This document shows, piece after piece, positions 1-9,132 of a stretch of 64,000 nt of DNA. This DNA comes from Nostoc sp. NIES-3756 (GTDB lineage: Bacteria > Cyanobacteriota > Cyanobacteriia > Cyanobacteriales > Nostocaceae). Numbering within the stretch: position 1 is the stretch's first letter; the number at the start of each line of letters is the position of its first letter. Location: positions 3,444,501-3,508,500 of the forward strand of contig NZ_AP017295.1 in NCBI RefSeq assembly GCF_001548375.1, in the 5' to 3' direction. The notes beneath the pieces were generated by a model. It did no database searches. It was given only the letters and a program-made list of their open reading frames with translations, and was not told where the DNA came from. The position numbers and the translations under genes are program-made.

Positions 1-926
1 ATGGCTGTGGCTGCGGCAATATCAGGTAGTATCTGTAATGTGCGTTCATCGCCTCGCAATTCTACTTGAAGTTGTGCCAATGCTTGGGAGACTTGTGGTA
101 AGAATTGTGCGGCAATAGCTTGATGGACTAATAAGGTTTCAATGGCATTACAAGCAGCCGGATACTGTACCTTAGCATCAACAGTCACGGCAACAGCTTT
201 CTCTAAATCAGCAGCTTTATCTATATATATATGACAAATGCCATCGGCGTGACCAAGTACAGGAATGCGGGTATTTTCCTGCACGAAGCGGACAAAGGAA
301 TTGGAACCTCTAGGAATAATTAAGTCTACATATTTATCTAGGCGCAAAAGTTCTAAGGTTTCTTCCCTAGTTGTCAGTAGCTGCACCACATCAGGGTTAA
401 CATCTGTTGTGGATAACCCTTGTTTCACTGCTTTGACTATCGCCTCACAGGAACGCACAGCTTCCTTACCACATTTGAGAATTACGCCATTACCCGACTT
501 AATAGCCAAAGAGATAATTTGAATGGCTGCTTCGGGACGCGCTTCAAAAATAATCCCCAACACACCCAAAGGACAAGTTATCCGCTTGAGAACTAACCCT
601 GTGTCAAGTTCGCGCTGAATTTGCACTTGTCCCACAGGATCTGCTAGTTTACCGACATCCCGCACCCCAGCGATCGCATCTCTTAATTTATGTTCATCTA
701 ACTGCAACCGCTTATATAGTGGTTTAGCAATACCATCAGCCGTAGCCGCTTCACAATCAGCAATATTTGCCTGTAATATCTCATCCTTAGCCGATTCTAA
801 AGCAATAGCCACAGCAGCGATCGCACTATTTTTCGCCTCAGTAGACAGCATCGCCAATAAACTCGCAGCCTGTCGAGTTTGTTTAGCAATATCATTTAGG
901 GAAGATGCAACTTGCAACGTAGTCAT
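1..926 (-). CDS. proA: Gamma-glutamyl phosphate reductase (glutamate-5-semialdehyde dehydrogenase), 3' end outside window
   Basis: Second step of proline synthesis: NADPH-dependent reduction of gamma-glutamyl phosphate to glutamate-5-semialdehyde, in the cytosol. Reading the minus strand from the ATG at 926 gives an uninterrupted frame of about 308 residues running off the window. Recognisable ProA stretches include [20 protein letters not shown], followed by [15 protein letters not shown] and the substrate-site region [17 protein letters not shown] containing the catalytic cysteine. A full ProA is about 420-435 residues, so roughly the last quarter is missing because of the window edge, not because of damage. 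The gene is divergent from the FAD oxidoreductase at 1085, with heptamer repeats between them. Confidence 0.95.
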   Translation of the reverse strand, partial: MTTLQVASSLNDIAKQTRQAASLLAMLSTEAKNSAIAAVAIALESAKDEILQANIADCEAATADGIAKPLYKRLQLDEHKLRDAIAGVRDVGKLADPVGQVQIQRELDTGLVLKRITCPLGVLGIIFEARPEAAIQIISLAIKSGNGVILKCGKEAVRSCEAIVKAVKQGLSTTDVNPDVVQLLTTREETLELLRLDKYVDLIIPRGSNSFVRFVQENTRIPVLGHADGICHIYIDKAADLEKAVAVTVDAKVQYPAACNAIETLLVHQAIAAQFLPQVSQALAQLQVELRGDERTLQILPDIAAATA

Positions 927-936
927 AATATTTATT

Positions 937-1000
937 AGTCATTAGTCATTAGTCATTAGTCCATAGTCAAAAGTCCATAGTCAACTACAACTGTCAACTT
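937..1000. repeat. Short tandem heptamer repeats (GTCATTA / GTCCATA type)
   Basis: Directly repeated heptamers (attagtc, catagtc, caactgt variants) lie between the divergent proA and the FAD oxidoreductase. Such STRRs are typical of heterocyst-forming cyanobacteria. No function is evident. Confidence 0.85.
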
Positions 1001-1084
1001 TTAATTGACAACTGACAAACTTGTACAGAACCTTTGTTAAATGGTAACGTCAACAAGTGGAACAGTAGAAAGAGTCCTCACATC

Positions 1085-3112
1085 ATGAAGCCCAGACATC
1101 AAGTAGCCTTTCTCTACACATCACTCGTCAGTCTTAGCTTAGTCTCTGGCTACCTCATACCTGCTACCATTGTCGCTGCACCACCAAGAACCCCAGATAA
1201 AACGGTAAACTGTGACATTTTAGTTGTCGGTGGTGGACTTTCTGGTGTCGCCACAGCTTACGAAGGTTTACTTGCTGGGAGAAGGGTATGCTTGACGGAA
1301 ATTACCGACTGGTTGGGAGGGCAAATTTCTTCTCAGGGAACCTCGGCTTTAGATGAACGCCCAACACAAAGTCAACGCCAATTCTATTCTCGCGGTTATT
1401 TGGAACTGCGTAACCGGATTCAAAAAAAATATGGTGAACTCAACCCCGGAGACTGTTGGGTGAGTGATTCCTGTTTTTTACCTCGTGATGCCCATACAAT
1501 TATGGTGCAAATGCTGAGAGATGCAGAGAAGCGGGGTAAGGGGAAACTGGAATGGTTTCCTAACACAGTAATTAAGGATTTGGAAATTTCTCAGGGTAAG
1601 TTAATTAATAGCGCGATCGCCATTCAACATCAACCAGCTAAAGGCGCACCCCCCCTTAACACCCTACCCTTATCACAAACAATTGCAGACGCTTATCGCT
1701 ACAGCAACTCATCCCGGTTTACTAAAACTATTATTCGCCTAGTTCCCCAACAAACTAAGGGTAATGCCCCCAAATGGTATATTGTCGATGCTAGCGAAAC
1801 TGGCGAAATTATTGCCCTGGCTGATGTTCCCTACCGCTTAGGCATTGATGCCCGTTCTTACCTAGAACCTTCCTCATCCAGTAACAAAAATGACCCCTAC
1901 TGTACCCAAGGGTTTACTTACACCTTTGCAATGGAGGCTACCAAGGAACCGCAGCCGCAGAAAATGCCCCCCTATTATTTACAATATTCACCCTATTTCA
2001 GCTATGAATTAAAACGGTTAGCAGACTTTGGCTTAGTCTTCACCTACCGCCGCATCTGGAGTCCCGGCGAAGGACAACAAGTCACCTTCAACGGCGTGAA
2101 ATATACCGCCCCCGTACCAGGAGATATTTCCATGCAAAACTGGACATGGGGTAACGACTACCGCCCAGGTACAGCCCAAGATAACCTCGTATACACACGC
2201 CAACAATTACAAGGTACTGGACAGTTAAAACCAGGTGGTTGGATGGGAGGACTAAGAACCGAAAGCCTGGGTAATGCTGAAGAAAAAGCCTATTCCTACT
2301 ATTACTGGTTAGTACAGGGAACTACCGACTCTCAACTTGGGGAAGGAGTGAAGCGTCCTCAAACCAATAACCGTTTCTTATCAGGGTTAGACTCGCCAAT
2401 GGGAACAGCACATGGGTTATCAAAATACCCCTATATGCGAGAAGGCAGGCGCATCATCGGCCGCCCTAGTTGGGGGCAACCCACAGGCTTTACAATTTGG
2501 GAAATAGATATTTCTCGCCGCAACTACAACGATGAATATTACCGGAAAACCCTACCCGCCGATATGTATCGCCAATTACGGGCAGCATTAGCAGGTTTAG
2601 AAGCAACATCGGTGATTTCTGGTCAAGTTTCCCCAGATAAAGCCATGCGCCGCACTCGTTCTAGCATTTTCCCAGATGCTGTAGGCATTGGTCACTATGC
2701 GATCGACTTTCACCCCTGCATGGAGAAAAGCCCACCAGAAGCACCCGGTAATAGAGAACGTCCCGGAGAAAGACGCGGTGCAGGACAAGCCTATCCCTTC
2801 CAAATAGCGCTACGGGCGATGATTCCCCAAAAAATCGATAACCTAATAGTAGGTGGTAAAAGTATCGCCACCAGTCACATCGCGGCGGCTGCTTACAGAG
2901 TCCACTCCTTTGAATGGTCTGCTGGTGCGGCGGCGGGAACCGTAGCGGCCTTTTCCCTCAAAAATGGAGTCGCACCCTACCAATTAGTAGACGACTTACC
3001 TAAACCAGAACCTCAACTTCAAGCCCTCAAACGCCTCTTAGAACAAAACGGCAACCCCACAGCCTTCCCTGATACTTCCATCTTTAATCAGAATTGGGAA
3101 GATTGGAGATAA
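1085..3112 (+). CDS. Secreted FAD-dependent oxidoreductase (FAD_oxidored family)
   Basis: About 675 residues. A signal peptide (MKPRHQ, then a hydrophobic stretch ending near TIVAAPP) is followed at once by a dinucleotide-binding beta-alpha-beta unit: DILVVGGGLSGVATAYEG with an acidic residue at the end of the second strand (LTE). A C-terminal FAD-contact segment is visible as PQKIDNLIVGGKSIATSHIA. This architecture matches the PF12831-type flavoprotein family; the substrate is unknown. I chose the ATG at 1085 because the signal peptide starts there; an in-frame TTG at 1034 would only add 17 unremarkable residues. It stands alone, flanked by heptamer repeats on both sides. Confidence 0.8.
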   Translation: MKPRHQVAFLYTSLVSLSLVSGYLIPATIVAAPPRTPDKTVNCDILVVGGGLSGVATAYEGLLAGRRVCLTEITDWLGGQISSQGTSALDERPTQSQRQFYSRGYLELRNRIQKKYGELNPGDCWVSDSCFLPRDAHTIMVQMLRDAEKRGKGKLEWFPNTVIKDLEISQGKLINSAIAIQHQPAKGAPPLNTLPLSQTIADAYRYSNSSRFTKTIIRLVPQQTKGNAPKWYIVDASETGEIIALADVPYRLGIDARSYLEPSSSSNKNDPYCTQGFTYTFAMEATKEPQPQKMPPYYLQYSPYFSYELKRLADFGLVFTYRRIWSPGEGQQVTFNGVKYTAPVPGDISMQNWTWGNDYRPGTAQDNLVYTRQQLQGTGQLKPGGWMGGLRTESLGNAEEKAYSYYYWLVQGTTDSQLGEGVKRPQTNNRFLSGLDSPMGTAHGLSKYPYMREGRRIIGRPSWGQPTGFTIWEIDISRRNYNDEYYRKTLPADMYRQLRAALAGLEATSVISGQVSPDKAMRRTRSSIFPDAVGIGHYAIDFHPCMEKSPPEAPGNRERPGERRGAGQAYPFQIALRAMIPQKIDNLIVGGKSIATSHIAAAAYRVHSFEWSAGAAAGTVAAFSLKNGVAPYQLVDDLPKPEPQLQALKRLLEQNGNPTAFPDTSIFNQNWEDWR

Positions 3113-3157
3113 ACGAAGTGCTGAGTGCTGTTAGCGGTAGCGGCGCGTTTAGCGCGT

Positions 3158-3206
3158 GCTGACTGTTGACTGTTGACTGTTGACTGTTGACTGTTGACTA
3201 ATGACC
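3158..3206. repeat. Tandem GACTGTT heptamer array
   Basis: At least five consecutive gactgtt units follow the oxidoreductase gene, then degenerate gactaat units. It is an STRR of the same class as those at 937 and 37.6 kb. Confidence 0.9.
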
Positions 3207-3305
3207 ACTAACAATAGACTAAACTATTTAGTTGTAGTGTAGTTTTGTAAAATTTCTCTGGTTAACTGTTCTATGGTTACAAAACTTTCAATACCTGTTT
3301 ATGCC

Positions 3306-3599
3306 ATGAGTACAGCACCAACCGTAACTCCCGAACGGACTAGTCAAACTGTCAGCAAGCCTTATCCTAATTACAAGGTGATTGTGTTAAATGATGACTT
3401 TAATACTTTTCAACACGTTGCCGAGTGTTTGATGAAGTATATTCCTGGTATGACTGGTGATTTGGCTTGGGATCTCACTAATCAAGTACATTATGAGGGG
3501 CAAGCGATCGTTTGGGTAGGGCCACAAGAACCAGCAGAATTGTATCATCAACAATTGCGTAGGGCTGGCCTGACGATGGCTCCCTTAGAGGCGGCTTAA
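3306..3599 (+). CDS. clpS: ATP-dependent Clp protease adaptor ClpS
   Basis: ClpS binds the N-domain of the Clp ATPase and delivers N-degron substrates to the Clp protease. The core YKVIVLNDDFNTFQHVAECL is the typical N-degron-binding region (VLNDDxxT in place of the common LLNDDYTP), followed by the M-x-x-H-type helix region and the C-terminal hydrophobic strand (QAIVWVGPQEPAELYHQQL). From the ATG at 3306 the protein has 97 residues, a normal family length. An upstream in-frame ATG at 3273 would add 11 residues that do not look like ClpS. Only 5 bases separate its stop from the start of the DUF2103 gene, so they are probably co-transcribed. Confidence 0.93.
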   Translation: MSTAPTVTPERTSQTVSKPYPNYKVIVLNDDFNTFQHVAECLMKYIPGMTGDLAWDLTNQVHYEGQAIVWVGPQEPAELYHQQLRRAGLTMAPLEAA

Positions 3600-3604
3600 T
3601 TATC

Positions 3605-3928
3605 ATGGGTAAACCTGCCGACAAAAGTAAATCCGCTTCTCGTAAAGATGGTAGATTAGTTTGGAATCATTCTACCCATATACCTGGCCTGATCCCAATT
3701 TTAGAGCGCCTATGTCAGCAAGATGGTATTCAAACCATTACACCAGGCGTTATTGGTAGGGTAAAAGGCCATTCCCCAAAAATGCAGCTACGTATATCTG
3801 TACCTATTCGTGGCGGTTATAAAATTATTGCTAGACAAGGAAAGACTGTGCAAGAGGTGTTTATCTTAACACCTCTTTCTCAGGATACACTTGCAGAAAT
3901 GATTGCGATCGCCTGCGGCAGAGTCTAG
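3605..3928 (+). CDS. DUF2103 family predicted metal-binding protein
   Basis: 107 residues, basic N-terminus (GKPADKSKSASRKDGRLVW) followed by NHSTHIPGLIPILERLC and a central PGVIGRVKGHSPKMQLRIS block characteristic of the small DUF2103 family found in cyanobacteria. Histidines H21 and H24 in the NHSTH motif and the GHSP histidine are candidate metal ligands. The close spacing to clpS suggests one operon and a possible link to protein turnover, which is inference only. The function is unknown. Confidence 0.8.
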   Translation: MGKPADKSKSASRKDGRLVWNHSTHIPGLIPILERLCQQDGIQTITPGVIGRVKGHSPKMQLRISVPIRGGYKIIARQGKTVQEVFILTPLSQDTLAEMIAIACGRV

Positions 3929-3997
3929 TTCCTACCTTAGCTCTAAAGTTCATAGTCTACAGTCTATAGTCCAAAACACCTTACTAATGACTAATGA

Positions 3998-4330
3998 CTA
4001 ATCCTGAACTTCTTGTCTGACTGCAAATCTATGTAGTGGCAAACTCAATATACAAGAGAAAGTTAAAAAGTATGACAAAGCTGTAGTTATTTTCAGTGTC
4101 ATCATCATCGGTTCGTAGTTAGGAAAGACCATCTTCTCCAAACCAAACGCCACACAATAAACGAGCCAATAACTAAAGCTCATTCTAAATAGAATATTCT
4201 CTGTTTCTTGTTTCTCATCGTTCTTTGTATCCTTACCTTCCCACAGGAGCATTAAGCCCAGAATCGAAGCTACAAAGGACACAGCAACCACAGACCCATG
4301 ACACAAGAAATTAACTTCGTGCATCTGCAT
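3998..4330 (-). CDS. Small predicted membrane protein, unknown function
   Basis: 110 residues with three hydrophobic segments: about 12-30 (VVAVSFVASILGLMLLW), about 50-63 (MSFSYWLVYCVAFGL) and about 78-100 (ITTALSYFLTFSCILSLPL). A charged linker (EGKDTKNDEKQETEN) separates the first two. I do not recognise the family. It is convergent with the DUF2103 gene, with heptamer repeats (actaatg units) just outside its 3' end. Confidence 0.6.
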   Translation of the reverse strand: MQMHEVNFLCHGSVVAVSFVASILGLMLLWEGKDTKNDEKQETENILFRMSFSYWLVYCVAFGLEKMVFPNYEPMMMTLKITTALSYFLTFSCILSLPLHRFAVRQEVQD

Positions 4331-4873
4331 TTATCCCAAATTTTGCCATTGAGATTCAGTCTAAAGGAATATTCCTTCAGTCAACACGAAATAGTAACAA
4401 ACTGCAATATAAAGCTATGCTTTTTGTTAACAAATGCAACGATAAATATATTTGCTTTGATTTTGTAAAACAACTTTTAGATATTACTTACTTCGCAAAA
4501 TTACATTTTCAAACCTTTGTACAGTCAAGTTTTTAGAAATAGCATTGCAATGCGTTTCTTTTGACCTGTTCCCTGTATTTCTTAAATATGAGTAGTTTTG
4601 ACCTGCATAGGTGAGATTTTCTTTAGTGTAAGTCCTATCGTAAATCTACTGACACTGCTAATATCTATATAAAGTTCTTTTACGTAAATTCTTTAATCTC
4701 GTATAAAGCCACTTAGACTAAACCCCTAAGTGTCACAGTAGTACAAATGTTTTAAAAGGGCATTTGGATACCGTTAGCGCTTTGTATGGGTTGAATAGCA
4801 GTTACTGAAAATAAATACAACATCATCGTCTACGTAATAAAGGATGACTAAATTACTCGGATGAGTCAAAAAT
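4331..4873. other. 543-bp non-coding region upstream of the MORN kinase
   Basis: AT-rich region with no credible ORF on either strand and no tRNA or obvious structured RNA. It presumably holds the divergent promoters of the 3998-4330 and 4874-6340 genes. No specific operator was recognised. Confidence 0.5.
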
Positions 4874-6340
4874 ATGCTAACAGGCAAAGTTCTGCGTAAC
4901 CGCTATCGGATTTTAAAGTTTTTGGGGGGTGGTGCATTTGGCGAAACTTATTTAGCCGAAGACTTAGATTTACCCAACCATCCTCAGTTTGTTGTTAAAC
5001 AACTCAAACCTAAAATCTCTCAAGCAGAAGTTTTACAAGTTGCTCGCAGATTATTTGAAAATGAAGCAAGATATTTATATCAATTAGGAAATCTTAGTCC
5101 ACAAATTCCTAAACTATTGGCTCACTTTGAAGAAAATGGTGAGTTTTATCTAGTACAAGAATTTGTAGATGGGGATGACTTAAGTGTAGAAATTATTCCT
5201 GGTAAAAAATGGAGTGAGCAAGCTGTTATCCAACTGTTACAGGAAATCTTAGAAGTTTTAGCAATAGTTCATCAGCAAAATATTATTCACCGAGATATCA
5301 AACCGAAAAACTTGATGCGGCGTAAAGAAGACGGCAAGATAGTGCTGATTGACTTTGGCGCTGTTAAAGAAGTTAAAGGTTTGGGAGTTGATACTCAAGG
5401 TCAAGTTACTTCAACTATTGTTATAGGCTCTAATGGTTATATGCCGAATGAGCAAGCTAATTCTAAACCAAAATTAGCTAGTGACATTTATGCAGTAGGC
5501 ATAATTGGTATTCAAGCCTTGTTAGGTAAATTTCCCCAAGAATTTCAAGAAGATCCTAAAACTGGTGAAATAATTTGGCAAACTGAAGTAAATGTAAGTA
5601 AGAAATTAGCTAACATTTTAAATAAAATGGTACATTACCATTTTAGCCAAAGATATCAATCAGCAGATGAAGCTTTGCAAGCGTTGAAATCAGTTTCATC
5701 TAAACCATTATCATTCCTACCTTTCACAATCAAAAAAATAATATCAACCCAAAAAACACTAATTTCTAGTTGTTTAGGTATTGTTGTTTTAATTAGCTTA
5801 GGAACTATATTAGTCAATTCTGTAAATAGACCTAAACCTATACCTAACAGTAATACAACTTTAAATAATGTAAATATGCCTACCGAACCTCTACCAGATG
5901 TGAAGCTAGTCTGTCCAGAGACAAATTCACCATCTCTAGATAATAAAAAATATTGGGTTGTAGGTAGAACTAGATATTATAATTTACCAGAAAATAAATT
6001 CACTGGCAAAGGAACCCTCACCTTACCTAATAATCAATATAAGGAAGCTTGGGATAGGTACGATGGAGAGATTAAAGATAATAAATTTAATGGTTGTGGA
6101 TCATATAGATTTGCCAATGGCGATCGTTATATAGGTCAGTTTGAAAATGGTTTTTATCAAGGAAAGGGCAAATTGATTTGCAAAAATGGTCAAAAATTTA
6201 TAGGTAACTTTAAAAAAGGTTTGTTTGAGGGGGAAGGAATTTTTACCTCTAATAAAGGCTTAAGTAAAGGCGGACTCTGGGAAGAAGGAAAATTAAAAGG
6301 CGACGAAAATATAACTGTGAGTTGTGATACCACCTATTAA
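4874..6340 (+). CDS. Membrane-anchored Ser/Thr protein kinase with C-terminal MORN repeats
   Basis: 488 residues. The N-terminal Hanks-type kinase has all key elements: glycine loop LGGGAFGETYLAED (about 18-30), VAIK-type lysine in FVVKQLKP (K42), catalytic loop HRDIKPKNLM (139-148) with D141, and DFGAVKEV (160-167). A single hydrophobic span (about 294-316) is followed by a proline/asparagine linker and then at least three MORN units rich in YxGxFxNGxxxGxG (YDGEIKDNKFNGCGSY, YIGQFENGFYQGKGK, FIGNFKKGLFEGEG). The kinase would face the cytosol and the MORN part the cell envelope side. Downstream genes encode a secreted repeat protein and an L,D-transpeptidase, so a cell-wall link is plausible but inferred. 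Confidence 0.9.
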   Translation: MLTGKVLRNRYRILKFLGGGAFGETYLAEDLDLPNHPQFVVKQLKPKISQAEVLQVARRLFENEARYLYQLGNLSPQIPKLLAHFEENGEFYLVQEFVDGDDLSVEIIPGKKWSEQAVIQLLQEILEVLAIVHQQNIIHRDIKPKNLMRRKEDGKIVLIDFGAVKEVKGLGVDTQGQVTSTIVIGSNGYMPNEQANSKPKLASDIYAVGIIGIQALLGKFPQEFQEDPKTGEIIWQTEVNVSKKLANILNKMVHYHFSQRYQSADEALQALKSVSSKPLSFLPFTIKKIISTQKTLISSCLGIVVLISLGTILVNSVNRPKPIPNSNTTLNNVNMPTEPLPDVKLVCPETNSPSLDNKKYWVVGRTRYYNLPENKFTGKGTLTLPNNQYKEAWDRYDGEIKDNKFNGCGSYRFANGDRYIGQFENGFYQGKGKLICKNGQKFIGNFKKGLFEGEGIFTSNKGLSKGGLWEEGKLKGDENITVSCDTTY

Positions 6341-6461
6341 GTAGCAAGTAACATAAATTATACTAATACAAATAGACTAGAAATTGAAATAAAAATTCAA
6401 CATTTACTGAGATGATGTAAGTATTCATGAAGTTTTATTCCTTGTGAGGATGCTATATACA

Positions 6462-7117
6462 ATGAATCGCAATCAAAGAAGACAAAATTCATCCGTAAAA
6501 CTGGCATTATTCCTTTCTAGAACTTGTTTAATTCTTGTCAGCAGTTTGTTCTTTGCTCTAAAGACCTCGTTGCAAGTATCCCTAGCCCAACCTCAACCAT
6601 CACAGCCAGATAAGCCCTCATCAGTCACACCAACACCCCAACCATCACAACCAGATAAGCCCTCATCAGAAACATCAACACCCCAACCATCGCAACCAGA
6701 TAAGCCCTCATCAGTCACACAACACCCCAACCATCGCAACCAGATAAGCCCTCATCAGTCACACCAACACCCCAACCATCACAACCAGATAAGCCCTCAT
6801 CAGTAACGCCAACACCCCAACCATCGCAACCAGATAAGCCCTCATCAGTCACACCAACACCCCAACCATCGCAACCAGATAAGCCCTCATCAGTAACGCC
6901 AACACCCCAACCATCGCAACCAGATCGTTCACCAACCGAAACCACTACGCCCCAACAATCACAGCCAGACCGTTCACCATCAGTAACGCCAACACGTCAA
7001 CAATCACAACCAGACCGTTCACCAACCGAAACCACTACGCCCCAACAATCACAGCCAGATCAAATTCAACAAGAATCTCCAACTAATACAAACAGACCAA
7101 TTAGAGGAAGAGGGTAA
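6462..7117 (+). pseudogene. Secreted Pro/Gln-rich tandem-repeat protein, interrupted by a 1-base frameshift
   Basis: The N-terminus (MNRNQRRQ, hydrophobic LALFLSRTCLILVSSLFFAL, then VSLAQPQPSQ) is a signal peptide. It is followed by 45-bp repeats encoding 15-residue units QPDKPSSVTPTPQPS, later QPDRSPTETTTPQQS. Repeat spacing is exactly 45 bp (6606, 6651, 6696) until one interval of 44 bp (6696 to 6740), where one C of a CC pair is missing near 6720. The first frame then hits a stop near 6806. The original frame resumes without interruption to the TAA at 7115-7117, ending NTNRPIRGRG. Either this copy is inactivated or its length is phase-variable, or it is a sequencing error. In-frame upstream starts exist at 6444 (GTG) and 6450 (ATG). 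No catalytic domain is present. Confidence 0.75.
6592..7062 (+). repeat. 45-bp tandem repeat array (10-11 units)
   Basis: About seven units carry ccagataagccctca, followed by three diverged units carrying cagaYcgttcacca. They are almost identical at DNA level, indicating recent expansion by slippage or recombination. The array lies inside the secreted repeat protein gene. Confidence 0.9.
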
Positions 7118-7151
7118 AACTCGGATAATTTACCATTAGTAAATGAATGAA

Positions 7152-7196
7152 CATTCAGAACTTATAACTAGTTTTAATGTATATAAGTTCTGAATG
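7152..7196. terminator. 15-bp perfect inverted repeat, possible terminator
   Basis: cattcagaacttata (7152-7166) pairs perfectly with tataagttctgaatg (7182-7196) across a 15-base loop. It sits between the repeat protein and the L,D-transpeptidase. The stem is AT-rich and no clear U-tract follows directly, so a terminator role is tentative. Confidence 0.4.
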
Positions 7197-7309
7197 CTTA
7201 TTCAGTAATAAAAAAGTTAGTTAAAAAATTAAAAAAGTATCCTATAGCCAATACAATTTTTTGGTGCAAACTACTGAACTGAATAAATAATGCAAAATAG
7301 TAGATAGTA

Positions 7310-7996
7310 ATGGAAAATAAAGCATATCAATTGAATCTATTTAAGTTGGGTTTAACTACCATTTTGATTCTCTTTTCTTGGCAATTACGTGTTACAGCCC
7401 AAAACCAAGTTGAGCAGAGAGAAACTACTCAGGTAATTACTAATCAAGGAAGTTCTAACTCTATCGAAACGAATTATTCTCCAAAGTCGTCAACTGTGGA
7501 TAGTGGTTCTGAAAGAGTAAGAACTTTACTAATGAGGCTTAAACTTCTAGCACCAATAAATTCTCCTCAAACAAAGCCCAATCCTGTTAACACTTCTGAG
7601 CAAAATATTCATTTACGCCTCGTCCTTAAAGAACGAAGAATCTATGTTTATCAGGGTAATGTTTTACAAGCCAGCTATCCAGTAGCAATTGGTAAACCAG
7701 GTTGGGAAACGCCAACAGGTAAATTTACAGTTATGAATATGGTAGAAAATCCAGCTTGGGAAAATCCTTTTACTTCCGATAAAGAAATTGTTCCTCCTGG
7801 TGTACAAAATCCATTAGGAGAACGCTGGATTGGATTTTGGACTGATGGCAAAGATGAAATTGGATTTCATGGCACTTACAAGCGAGATTCGGTAGGTAAA
7901 GCAATTTCTCACGGTTGTGTAAGGATGTACAATGAAGATATACGGAGTTTGTATAAACTAGTAAAAATAGGGACTATTGTAAATGTAGTTCCCTAG
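7310..7996 (+). CDS. L,D-transpeptidase (YkuD domain), secreted
   Basis: 228 residues. It starts with a signal-anchor-like hydrophobic segment (LGLTTILILFSWQLRVTAQ), then a variable linker, and a C-terminal YkuD domain from about residue 100 (HLRLVLKERRIYVYQGNVL). The catalytic motif is intact: GFHGTYKRDSVGKAISHGCVRM, with H201 and nucleophile C203. Such enzymes make 3-3 peptidoglycan cross-links or attach proteins to peptidoglycan in the periplasm. It lies 190 bp after the secreted repeat protein, on the same strand as the MORN kinase. Confidence 0.92.
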   Translation: MENKAYQLNLFKLGLTTILILFSWQLRVTAQNQVEQRETTQVITNQGSSNSIETNYSPKSSTVDSGSERVRTLLMRLKLLAPINSPQTKPNPVNTSEQNIHLRLVLKERRIYVYQGNVLQASYPVAIGKPGWETPTGKFTVMNMVENPAWENPFTSDKEIVPPGVQNPLGERWIGFWTDGKDEIGFHGTYKRDSVGKAISHGCVRMYNEDIRSLYKLVKIGTIVNVVP

Positions 7997-8071
7997 TGAT
8001 ACAGAGTTGTAGTTAAAGATAGTAATTTGATCTGGGAGTGGTGAGACAGCGCTGCGGGAGGGTTTCCCTCT

Positions 8072-8254
8072 CTCCGTTCGCCTACGGTGTACACACATCT
8101 CTATGCTAGGTGCAGAATATGGTTTGATCCCCCTAAATCCCCCTTAAAAAGGGGAACTTTAAGAAAATTCCCCCCTTTTTAAGGGGGGTTAGGGGGGATC
8201 GAAACGCTGTGAGGCAACTTGATCAGACTTGTGTGTACACCGTAGCTCCGTTCG
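8072..8254. mobile_element. MITE-like element, family B copy 1 (about 165 bp plus 9-bp target duplication)
   Basis: Element 8081-8245 has inverted ends ctacggtgtacacaca / tgtgtgtacaccgtag and a central hairpin of ccccctaaatccccctt with its complement. It is flanked on both sides by the same 9-mer ctccgttcg (8072-8080 and 8246-8254). It encodes nothing. A second copy with the same ends and core is at 25484-25649. This is a non-autonomous transposable element; the mobilising transposase is not identified. Confidence 0.85.
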
Positions 8255-8340
8255 TGGAGCGTGTCGTAGACAGACGCTACGCGAACCGCAGGCGACTGCG
8301 TTCGCCCTTGGCGTGCCGGAGGCATACCCGAAGGGGGAGT
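8255..8340. repeat. Cluster of short GC-rich palindromic repeats
   Basis: Contains motifs such as gacgctacgcgaaccgc and ggcgactgcgttcgcc, of a type scattered in Nostocales intergenic DNA. The remaining sequence of 7997-8525 outside this cluster and the MITE shows no gene. Confidence 0.6.
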
Positions 8341-8525
8341 AGAGAATAGGGAGTATGAGGTTTTATTTTTTGCTCAAAGTAGCGTTGGAGAAAATTAAAT
8401 ACAGATAAATGCCGATGAGTAAGGGACTTCCAGATAAAAAATATTTAAAATGTAAGGTGCGTCAGTACCAGATGTCCTAACCATACCAAGAAAATATTCA
8501 TACGGACGCACCCTACTAACTCTCT

Positions 8526-8978
8526 CTACTTCAGTATCAGCAGGCGCGGAAACGACTTTATCAGTGCAATTCCCCCGATTAAAGCAAAAATTGACCCCAT
8601 TCCAGTAAACATTGTAGGTAGAAACCACAAATCAAACCAAGAATAAATCATGGCAGAACTTGGTTGTTGAGGATTATAAACTATCTCAACTTGCTGACCC
8701 TTACTAAATGCTGGTGGGTAACTACCTGTACGAGATTCAAATGTAGTTGTTTTACCAGAACTGGGAGTAAAGCTAACTATCGGATAATAATACTCATGTG
8801 AGTGACCTTCACTATCAACTGACTTTACTCGCTCAAAATCAATAACAGTTCCTTGTGTTTTTACTGTACCTACAGAAGAATTAATTTCTAGTCCAATTAA
8901 GACACCTATGATAGCAAATATACTGCCAATACCACCAAATATAGAACCAAACATCAGAAAAAACTGTTTATCATCCAT
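8526..8978 (-). CDS. DUF3592 family membrane protein
   Basis: 150 residues from the ATG at 8978 (MDDKQFFLMFGSIFGG); an in-frame start at 8996 adds six residues. Two hydrophobic segments (about residues 5-30 and 115-140) bracket a soluble beta-rich loop with TQGTVIDFERVKS, YPIVSFTPSSGKTTTFES and KGQQVEIVYNPQQPSSAMI. That order (TM, extended domain with VxVxYxPxxP, TM) is the DUF3592 signature. The function is unknown. It is convergent with nothing obvious and stands between the MITE and the acyltransferase gene. Confidence 0.75.
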   Translation of the reverse strand: MDDKQFFLMFGSIFGGIGSIFAIIGVLIGLEINSSVGTVKTQGTVIDFERVKSVDSEGHSHEYYYPIVSFTPSSGKTTTFESRTGSYPPAFSKGQQVEIVYNPQQPSSAMIYSWFDLWFLPTMFTGMGSIFALIGGIALIKSFPRLLILK

Positions 8979-9132
8979 AAAAATTAGAGAAAGCAAGTAA
9001 TTACTTTAAGCCTCCTCCTTATATTTCCCATACAAAAGTAACTATTTCGTAAAACCTCTTAGTCCATAATTTCAAGGAAGGTAAAATACTTCTACCTTTC
9101 CTCCCTTTACCTGTCACCTTTTCCCTTCCTTA

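Noticed and set aside
4331..4873. Possible riboswitch or structured RNA upstream of the MORN kinase
   Set aside because: No recognisable aptamer motif or strong stem-terminator structure was found by eye.
6715..6945. Minus-strand ORF of Gly/Cys/Val-rich repeats
   Set aside because: It is the antisense of the 45-bp repeats and has no independent support.
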